Assembly (NCBI GenBank): GCA_905215205.1
Contig: CAJMPK010000088.1
Span: 1-6,320, forward strand
Direction: 5' to 3'
DNA from: an uncultured bacterium
Lineage (GTDB): Bacteria; Actinomycetota; Coriobacteriia; Coriobacteriales; Coriobacteriaceae
Length of the DNA stretch: 6,320 bases
Shown here: positions 1-4,798 of the stretch, in pieces
Layout: every line of letters starts with the position of its first letter
Numbering within the stretch: position 1 is the first letter of the stretch
The notes under the pieces: model-generated
What the model was told of the DNA's origin: nothing
Database searches by the model: none
The model's input: only the letters and a program-made list of their open reading frames with translations
Translations under genes and position numbers: made by a program

Positions 1-575
1 GAGCCGCTCTGGCCGCCCGAGGAGGCGTTTCCACCATTAGAGGATGAGGCTCCATCAGACGACTGGCCACCGCCAGACGCATTGGAAGTATCACCGGCTC
101 CCGTATTTTGGGCAGCGGATTTATCGCCAGACTTCTTGCCATCCTTGCCTTCGGACTTTTTGCCATCCGAGCCCCTGTTTGACTCCTTGTTTGAAGACTC
201 GGAATCGTCCTTGGACTTGGACTCATCAGAATGCTTGGACTCATCTTTTGCGTCATTCGATGACTTGGAATCCTTGGAACTGGCCTCGCCCGAAGTCGTA
301 GTCGAGCCAGACACCTTGGTGTCCTTGGTGACGACGCTCTCCCCCGTCACGGTCTGAATGATCCAGTCGATAGACCAGGCACCGCTTGTGGAAGGATGGA
401 CGAAACCCAGCGAGACGACGATCAGAATGGTGCACGCGGCAGTCAGAACGCCGAGGAGCGCCTTGCGGCGAGGGGCGGACGCCGCCGAAGCGGCGCCCTT
501 TTGCTTTGCATCGTCAAGCTGGATAAACGAGGAATCTGGTTGCTTGGGGTCAGCGTCCTTGGATTTATTGGACAC
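1..575 (-). CDS. Membrane-anchored protein with Lys/Ser/Asp-rich stalk, 3' end outside window
   Basis: I do not recognise a family: only the first 191 codons are visible and they hold no catalytic or binding domain. The start is GTG at 575 (protein begins MSNKSKDADP), chosen because AGGTGA at 581-586, an exact match to the 16S anti-Shine-Dalgarno complement, lies 5 nt upstream; an in-frame GTG at 582-584 lies inside that site. Residues 1-38 are polar and end in RRK. Residues 39-59 (ALLGVLTAACTILIVVSLGFV region) form one transmembrane segment, giving a signal-anchor with the rest outside. Residues 84-152 are rich in Lys, Ser and Asp, followed by a Gly/Ser/Asn-rich stretch (about 157-191) that reaches the window edge. 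This looks like a wall-spanning stalk for a distal domain not seen here. The gene follows the DUF4430 surface-protein gene with its ribosome binding site over the upstream stop codon, so it is almost certainly co-transcribed and coupled, hence under the same riboswitch. A further DUF4430 or other ligand-capture domain, or an uptake component, is possible but unproven. Confidence 0.8.
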   Translation of the reverse strand, partial: MSNKSKDADPKQPDSSFIQLDDAKQKGAASAASAPRRKALLGVLTAACTILIVVSLGFVHPSTSGAWSIDWIIQTVTGESVVTKDTKVSGSTTTSGEASSKDSKSSNDAKDESKHSDESKSKDDSESSNKESNRGSDGKKSEGKDGKKSGDKSAAQNTGAGDTSNASGGGQSSDGASSSNGGNASSGGQSG

Positions 576-586
576 AGCCCTCACCT
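576..586 (-). promoter_or_regulatory. Ribosome binding site of the downstream anchored-protein gene, overlapping the upstream stop codon
   Basis: AGGTGA (586 down to 581) is complementary to the 3' end of 16S rRNA, followed by a 5-nt spacer and GTG at 575. Its first two bases are the last two bases of the TAG stop (585-587) of the preceding gene. This layout favours translational coupling and decides the start at 575 over the GTG at 582-584. Confidence 0.7.
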
Positions 587-3500
587 ACCGACGTTTGGTG
601 AACACGAACACGCCGACGATGGCGAGACCGATGACGCCGGCGGCGATGCCGACGATGGCGAGCGGGTTGGTGCCAGTCTCCTGCTCGGAAGCACCAGAGG
701 ACTTCTTAGCAGTGGTCGTGGATGCAGCACCCGTATCGGACTTGGAATCGGACTTCTTGTCGGACTTGCTGTCCTTCTTGTCAGACTTCTTCTCGTCCTT
801 CTTATCGGACTTATCGGAGTCCTTCTTATCAGACTTGTTGTCCTTGGTCTCGGTCTTGGTCGACACCGTCGTCTTGGTCACCGGCTTCTGACCCGGGGCG
901 ATAGCGCCGCCGGCCTGCTGGCCCTTAGAGCCGGAGCCGGAACCCGTGCCAGTGCCAGCGCCAGCACCGGAACCGTTGCCAGCGCCACCGTTGCCACCAT
1001 TAGTGCCAGAACCGCCATTGCCGCCAGGGTTAACAGCATTCTTGGTCCACTTGGCATACAGCGTCAGATCGGCCGTCACCGGCGTACTGAAGTCATACGC
1101 CTGCGTGCAAGCCTCATCGGTGAACCAACCGCCGAAAGTGTAGCCATCGCGCGTCGGATCGGCCGGCTTGACCAGCTTGCCATCGGCCGTAGCAACAAAC
1201 TTAGTGTCGCAAGCAGACCCGCCGTTGGAATTAAAGGCAACCGTCCAAGACTCAACGGCCCCAAGCTTGAACAGCGTGCCCGAGTCATTGATGTAGTACA
1301 GGTTGCCAGATGCATCGGCAATGACCGGAGAGTCACAGTACTGGTAATGGCCAGCCGCATCATAAATCTGCGTCGCCTCTGCATCGCCGAGCGTATAGCG
1401 ATACACGCCACCACCAGCAGAGTAGTTGACGTAATCCTTGCTATCCGCGCTGTTAACGGTGAAGTACACATAGGTCTTGTCGCCCTGAACACTCACCAGC
1501 GGAGTAGCAGCAATACCGTTGAGGCCAGCCGGCAGCGCCTTGCCGTCGGCAGCAGCGACCATCGTGGTCTTACCCGTCTTCAGGTTATAGAGAACCAGAG
1601 CAGAGCCAGTAGCCGTCTGTCCGCCGACAATCAGATTGTCACCAGACACCGCAGGGGCGCTCAGATTATTCGTAAGGCCCAGATCAACCGTCTTCTGTTC
1701 ACTCAGCACGCCCTTCGCCGAAAGCGAAATCACATGGAGCTTTCCATCGTGCGTCATCTGATAGAAGGTCGAACCATTGGACGGATCGGCAATGCAATCG
1801 GCATTTGCGACAGCGCCGAGCTTCATGGTCGAAACGACATCGCCCGTCGTCTTATCAATGCACTTAAGCGTACCCGCGCTCGTAGGAACGATGGCATACT
1901 TATCCGTCAAAGCCGCACCAGTCCAGTAATAGCCCTCGGCAGGGTCGATGTTCTGCCAAGAAACTTCGCCCGTGGCAATCTTAATGCGCGCAAAGGAGCC
2001 GTTGCCGTAGGTCGCGTTGTAATTCTCGTCATACGAAATATCGACCGAGCCTACATAGACGTACTCGCCGTCCGAAACGACGGTGCAGGAGCTCTGCGTC
2101 AAGTCCGTCAAACCAGGCGTCAGCCACTTGCAGATCAGCTTGTCTGCAGTAATCGCCTGGACCGCACCGCCGTTGAGCGGAACGATGATAAGGCCATTGG
2201 TATAGATCGGACGAGAGGTATAGCTCACCTTGGAGGCAAGCGGCGCAGAGGCAACCTTTTTACCCGTGGACGAATCGATCTTAATGAGCTCGTTCTCGGT
2301 CGCAATATACACAAAGCCGTTAGCGATGACAGGTTCGCTGCAGTTGGCATACTGCTGACCAGACTCGGCCTTCCAATCGAAGGCCCACTTAAGACCGGCA
2401 GCCTGCGCAGGCGTCTTGGCATCCGTTACGGTCGAACCGTTGCCACTGTTGCCGTAGCCGGCCCACTCGGCATCCCAATCAGGAGTCGTCGCACTCGGGT
2501 CCACGACAATCTTGTCGGGATCGGGCATGGGCGAGTCGTCGGCGGTATAGGCAAGCGTAACCTTATCGCCACTCTTGAGCGTAATCTGATTGGCGCAGAG
2601 TAAGGAGGGCTCTCCATTGATATACAGGTGCCAATATTTATTGGTCGTAGCATCCCAGACATACGGCTTGTGATCGAACGGCGAAGTAACGGAATTGAGG
2701 AACCAGTATGCACCACTCTGGGAGGCCTTGTAATCAACGCGCTTTGCTTTCAGAACCGTCTCAATGAAATCCTGAGCCGTAGAGCCTTCGGGCAGAGAAA
2801 CGTTGCTTGCCGAGCCCCAGCGAGTATTGTTGCCGTTGACATCGGGACCGATAACATCGACAGAACCAAGAACCTGGCCAGGAAGGGCATCGGCGTCAGC
2901 ACCATACATAAAGGTGACGGCGTCACCCTCTTGGAGCTCATAGGCACCGGCGCCGGCGTCGGCGAACTTGCCATTTACGTAGAAGCGCCAATAGCTATTG
3001 GTCGCAGCATCCCAGCCATAGGACTTACCATCGAACGGCGAAGTAATGCCGTTGAGGAACCAGCCCCAAGACGATTCGCCAGCATCGAGAGTAAGGCCGG
3101 TCTGCTCGAGGAGATCCTTGGCAGTAGAGCCCGCCTTGAGACTCGTCTGGCCCGTCGAAGCCCAAACCTGTTGCTTGCCGTCCTTGTCCTTACCGAAGAC
3201 CTGAACAGAAGCATGGACGGAATCGGACGGCAACTGGTCGCCCCAGCCACCGTAGAACCACGTAACGGTATCGCCGGCATGGATGGTGACATTGTCCGCC
3301 GTATAGTCACTCGACTTGCCGTTGATAAACAGCTGCCAATAGGTCGAATAATCTTGGGGCGTACCCAGCTCAACACCGTTGTACTTAAGGCTCAGAATGA
3401 AGGAGCCAGCAGCAACGGCGTCGATGTCATTCGCCTCAAGCGCGACCTTCGTAAGGTCAAGTGCGCTCGAACCGGACGTCACCACATACTGCGCGTTATC

Positions 3501-4448
3501 GACCCAAGTCTGAGTCTTGCCCTGGGCATCGCGACCAATGACGGTCACATTTGCGGCAACCTGGTCCTTAACAACGGGAATAGTGCTACCACCCGTGTAG
3601 GCAAACTCAATCTTCTGCCCCTGGGCGAGCTTAACGCTGCTCGCGCCAACCGAGGAAGACGCGCCGTCGACGAACAGCTGCCAGAAGGCATGAGTCGTCG
3701 AATCGTAGGCAAGCGTGCGGCCATCGCTCGGGGATGTGATGCTTTCGAGGTAGAAACCGTATGCCGTGTTCGGTTCGTACTTCGCCTTGAAGCCCGTCTT
3801 CTCCTGCAGCTTAACGAAGGCATCCGCGGCCGTCGCGCCCTCGTCGAGCTTGAGCTGCGTAGGCGCCACCCAGGTCTGAGCCTTGCCGTCGGCATCGGCG
3901 CCGATAATCGAGAACGAGACCTCGACTTGCTTCTTGGCGACATCGCCGGTTTCTGTCGGGTTCTCTGTCTGAACGGCAGCCGCGGCGGCAGATCCTGCTT
4001 GGCCAGCGGATGCCGCCGAAGACTGCTCGCTCGTGGCAGGGCTCTCCCCCGTCGCTGAGCCTTCGTCGCCAGTTGCCGCCTCTGTTGTGGCGGCACTAGC
4101 TGCAGGCGCGCTCCCGGAATCCGAAGCCTCGGCGCCGCTCTGCTCAGCGGCGCCGCCCGCAAGCGCTGCGTCCTCGCCCGGCGTCGTAGCCTGAGCCACG
4201 GCCCCGGCAATGCCCTCGGCGCCCTCGGCCCACAGCTGAGACGGCGTGGTGCCAAAGGCCATCGCGAAGGCCAGGAATGCCACCAGGCCGCGCTTGGCTA
4301 CACCGCGTGCAATCGCGCCGCGGCGATGCATCGAGGCGCGCTCGCGCTCGTCCTCAAACATATCCATTTGTCCCCCATTGTCTGTACTTGGAGCGTTGCC
4401 TTGAGGCTGCCCCACGTCATCGCGCATGTTGCGTTCGAGTTCCCCCAT
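585..4448 (-). CDS. Secreted surface protein: four DUF4430 (transcobalamin-like) domains, PQQ-type beta-propeller, InlB repeat, C-terminal anchor
   Basis: A 1287-aa exported protein, probably a corrinoid-binding surface receptor (function inferred). ATG at 4448 is chosen because AAGGAGGA (4454-4461) sits 5 nt upstream; an ATG 21 codons earlier has no such site. Residues 1-40 are a polar extension; 41-75 look like a signal peptide (RRGAIARGVAKR then GLVAFLAFAMAFG, possible cleavage after LWA). Residues 76-172 are an Ala/Ser/Glu/Thr spacer. DUF4430 copies occupy about 176-286, 299-401, 413-517 and 529-636; each has a W..(F/Y/L)(V/I)(D/N)G strand and ends in a GD.V.(F/L).Y-type strand. Residues 685-1065 hold about eight propeller blades of the PV...G.VY...L..ID..TG type. 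Residues 1067-1136 are an InlB/Flg_new repeat (GYTFGGWFTD, LTLYAKW). Residues 1140-1180 are Gly/Ser/Asn-rich and 1199-1238 Lys/Ser/Asp-rich. Residues 1263-1284 are a transmembrane segment with tail KRR; no LPXTG precedes it (QETGT instead). DUF4430 is the family resembling the C-terminal domain of transcobalamin and intrinsic factor, and a cobalamin riboswitch precedes the gene. A carbohydrate or generic adhesin role is the main alternative. Confidence 0.9.
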   Translation of the reverse strand: MGELERNMRDDVGQPQGNAPSTDNGGQMDMFEDERERASMHRRGAIARGVAKRGLVAFLAFAMAFGTTPSQLWAEGAEGIAGAVAQATTPGEDAALAGGAAEQSGAEASDSGSAPAASAATTEAATGDEGSATGESPATSEQSSAASAGQAGSAAAAAVQTENPTETGDVAKKQVEVSFSIIGADADGKAQTWVAPTQLKLDEGATAADAFVKLQEKTGFKAKYEPNTAYGFYLESITSPSDGRTLAYDSTTHAFWQLFVDGASSSVGASSVKLAQGQKIEFAYTGGSTIPVVKDQVAANVTVIGRDAQGKTQTWVDNAQYVVTSGSSALDLTKVALEANDIDAVAAGSFILSLKYNGVELGTPQDYSTYWQLFINGKSSDYTADNVTIHAGDTVTWFYGGWGDQLPSDSVHASVQVFGKDKDGKQQVWASTGQTSLKAGSTAKDLLEQTGLTLDAGESSWGWFLNGITSPFDGKSYGWDAATNSYWRFYVNGKFADAGAGAYELQEGDAVTFMYGADADALPGQVLGSVDVIGPDVNGNNTRWGSASNVSLPEGSTAQDFIETVLKAKRVDYKASQSGAYWFLNSVTSPFDHKPYVWDATTNKYWHLYINGEPSLLCANQITLKSGDKVTLAYTADDSPMPDPDKIVVDPSATTPDWDAEWAGYGNSGNGSTVTDAKTPAQAAGLKWAFDWKAESGQQYANCSEPVIANGFVYIATENELIKIDSSTGKKVASAPLASKVSYTSRPIYTNGLIIVPLNGGAVQAITADKLICKWLTPGLTDLTQSSCTVVSDGEYVYVGSVDISYDENYNATYGNGSFARIKIATGEVSWQNIDPAEGYYWTGAALTDKYAIVPTSAGTLKCIDKTTGDVVSTMKLGAVANADCIADPSNGSTFYQMTHDGKLHVISLSAKGVLSEQKTVDLGLTNNLSAPAVSGDNLIVGGQTATGSALVLYNLKTGKTTMVAAADGKALPAGLNGIAATPLVSVQGDKTYVYFTVNSADSKDYVNYSAGGGVYRYTLGDAEATQIYDAAGHYQYCDSPVIADASGNLYYINDSGTLFKLGAVESWTVAFNSNGGSACDTKFVATADGKLVKPADPTRDGYTFGGWFTDEACTQAYDFSTPVTADLTLYAKWTKNAVNPGGNGGSGTNGGNGGAGNGSGAGAGTGTGSGSGSKGQQAGGAIAPGQKPVTKTTVSTKTETKDNKSDKKDSDKSDKKDEKKSDKKDSKSDKKSDSKSDTGAASTTTAKKSSGASEQETGTNPLAIVGIAAGVIGLAIVGVFVFTKRR
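735..845 (-). repeat. Low-complexity Lys/Ser/Asp repeat encoding the membrane-proximal stalk
   Basis: Codes for residues about 1202-1238 of the surface protein, built from irregular repeats of KSDKKD-like units (SDKSDKKDEKKSDKKDSKSD). Together with the Gly/Ser/Asn stretch coded at 909-1031 it forms a disordered hydrophilic linker between the folded domains and the C-terminal membrane segment. Such tracts are prone to length change by slippage or recombination. Confidence 0.85.
1041..1250 (-). other. InlB B-repeat / Listeria-Bacteroides (Flg_new) domain-coding segment
   Basis: Codes for residues about 1067-1136. Visible hallmarks are WTVAFNSNGG at the start, the central DGYTFGGWFTDEAC, and the closing DLTLYAKWTK. 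These small beta-rich modules are common in secreted Gram-positive proteins as spacers or adhesive units. Two cysteines (C1080 and C1114) could form a disulfide outside the cell. It sits between the propeller and the stalk, so a spacer role is most likely. Confidence 0.85.
1254..2396 (-). other. PQQ-type beta-propeller domain-coding segment, about eight blades
   Basis: Codes for residues about 685-1065. Eight repeat units can be picked out, starting near residues 704, 746, 786, 842, 882, 931, 981 and 1039. Clear examples are SEPVIANGFVYIATENELIKID..TGK, GAALTDKYAIVPTSAGTLKCID..TGD and SPVIADASGNLYYINDSGTLFKLG. The eight-unit count fits quinoprotein/BamB-like propellers. I see no evidence that it binds PQQ; the fold more likely serves as a binding platform. 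The first and last units share C..PVI. Confidence 0.75.
2541..3923 (-). repeat. Four tandem DUF4430 (transcobalamin-like) domain repeats
   Basis: Approximate coding spans are 3591-3923, 3246-3554, 2898-3212 and 2541-2864. Copies 1, 3 and 4 share a loop of the form (F/W)(Y/F)L.(S/G)(I/V)TSP.D followed by a W(Q/R/H)(L/F)(F/Y)(V/I)(D/N)G strand; copy 2 has lost the TSP loop but keeps YWQLFINGK. Copies 3 and 4 are the closest pair and share an exact 16-base stretch, tcgaacggcgaagtaa, at 3031-3046 and 2674-2689. In transcobalamin and intrinsic factor the related domain covers one face of cobalamin. Confidence 0.85.
4224..4328 (-). other. Signal-peptide-coding segment of the surface protein
   Basis: Codes for residues about 41-75. 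A basic stretch (HRRGAIARGVAKR) precedes a hydrophobic core (GLVAFLAFAMAFG) and a possible signal-peptidase I site after LWA near residue 74. About 40 polar residues precede it, so the n-region is unusually long. An internal start at M40 would give a classical signal peptide, but no Shine-Dalgarno lies at proper spacing before that ATG. Confidence 0.7.
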
Positions 4449-4461
4449 CGGGGTCCTCCTT
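4449..4461 (-). promoter_or_regulatory. Strong ribosome binding site of the DUF4430 surface-protein gene
   Basis: AAGGAGGA at 4454-4461 followed by CCCCG and ATG at 4448. A second GGAGG-like copy lies about 8 nt further upstream. The spacer CCCC and the GGGG just after the start (CCCCGATGGGG) can form a tiny hairpin around the ATG. This site fixes the start of the 1287-aa protein and is the likely target of riboswitch control. Confidence 0.8.
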
Positions 4462-4475
4462 CCCTCCAGAGCCCT

Positions 4476-4508
4476 ATGCACACCGGCGGCAAAAGCCGCA
4501 GCCGCATG
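4476..4508 (-). promoter_or_regulatory. GC-rich hairpin between riboswitch core and ribosome binding site
   Basis: On the transcript, GCGGC (4495-4499) pairs with GCCGC (4486-4490) around a UUUU loop, and ATGCG (4504-4508) can pair with TGCAT (4476-4480) outside an internal loop. No U-run follows, so it is not a standard terminator. It lies between the aptamer and the Shine-Dalgarno site, where an expression platform is expected. Confidence 0.5.
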
Positions 4509-4511
4509 CAA

Positions 4512-4682
4512 GATGGGAGGCGATCCGACTTAACCTTAACGGCTCAGGCGCGCCGTCCGATCTGCGACGCGAATATCCCGAGTCAAGAGGAATTACGGTT
4601 ACTGGTACAGCCGGGGACTTGCACCCCGATTCTCCCAAACGCGCAGGAAAACCGCGCATTCGTGCGTCTCCGCACCACCATC
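4512..4682 (-). ncRNA. Cobalamin (B12) riboswitch aptamer in the leader of the surface-protein operon
   Basis: The transcript carries the conserved cobalamin-riboswitch core at 4595-4636: GGGAGAATC, a stem-loop CGGGG-TGCAAGT-CCCCG, then GGCTGTACCAGTAACCGT, matching the family pattern GGGAA..GGTG.AA.TCC..GCTG..CC.G.AACTGT. The 3' family signature AAGYC.GGA..CC..CC appears as AAGTCGGATCGCCTCCC (4515-4531). The outer GATGG (4678-4682) pairs with CCATC (4512-4516), closing the aptamer, and a GTGCG-GAGA-CGCAC hairpin lies in the 5' part. It begins a few bases after the predicted promoter and ends about 50 nt before the Shine-Dalgarno of the DUF4430 gene. Family members normally bind adenosyl- or methylcobalamin and switch the gene off. 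It therefore predicts induction of this operon when B12 is scarce. Confidence 0.9.
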
Positions 4683-4692
4683 TAGGCCATCG

Positions 4693-4721
4693 ATTAAAAC
4701 CGTCAATATGCTATCACGCAA
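4693..4721 (-). promoter_or_regulatory. Sigma-70-type promoter of the riboswitch operon
   Basis: The -10 TTTAAT (4693-4698) matches five of six consensus bases; TTGCGT (4716-4721) stands 17 bp upstream as a weak -35. Transcription would start near 4685-4688, directly before the aptamer. The -35 overlaps the last bases of the upstream gene's terminator. Confidence 0.55.
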
Positions 4722-4747
4722 AAGGGCCTCGCACGCAGGCGAAGCCC
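4720..4747 (-). terminator. Intrinsic terminator of the UbiB-family gene
   Basis: A 9-bp stem GGGCTTCGC/GCGAGGCCC (one G-T pair) with a 6-nt loop CTGCGT is followed by TTTT. It begins about 50 nt after the TAG stop at 4799-4801 and separates the UbiB-family gene from the riboswitch operon. The U-tract is short but the stem is strong. Confidence 0.8.
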
Positions 4748-4798
4748 AAGGTAAAAGCTATTGTTTGCGATAGGAAAATGCGGTGACGGCCGCAGCCT

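Noticed and set aside
430..445. Lipobox (LTAAC) in the downstream anchored protein
   Set aside because: The residue at -3 is Thr rather than Leu/Val/Ile and the hydrophobic stretch continues well past the Cys, so a plain transmembrane anchor fits better.
582..584. GTG at 582-584 as the start of the downstream gene
   Set aside because: It overlaps the AGGTGA ribosome binding site, which is correctly spaced for the in-frame GTG at 575.
396..4058. Two long plus-strand open frames (396-2603 and 2628-4058), 735 and 476 codons
   Set aside because: They lie antisense to the 1287-aa gene, have Arg/Ile/Leu-rich low-quality composition with no recognisable domain, and lack good ribosome binding sites. 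They are shadows of a strongly coding opposite strand.
4476..4508. Leader hairpin as an intrinsic terminator (transcriptional riboswitch)
   Set aside because: The hairpin is followed by CATAGGGCTC and not by a U-run; the TTTT is in its loop.
4449..4511. Upstream in-frame ATG at 4511 as the start of the surface protein
   Set aside because: No Shine-Dalgarno precedes it, it falls within the leader hairpin just after the riboswitch core, and the ATG at 4448 has a near-perfect site at correct spacing.
4701..4706. TTGACG as the -35 element
   Set aside because: It is a good -35 match, but 17 bp downstream lies AGATGG, which is no -10 element and is already part of the aptamer's outer stem.
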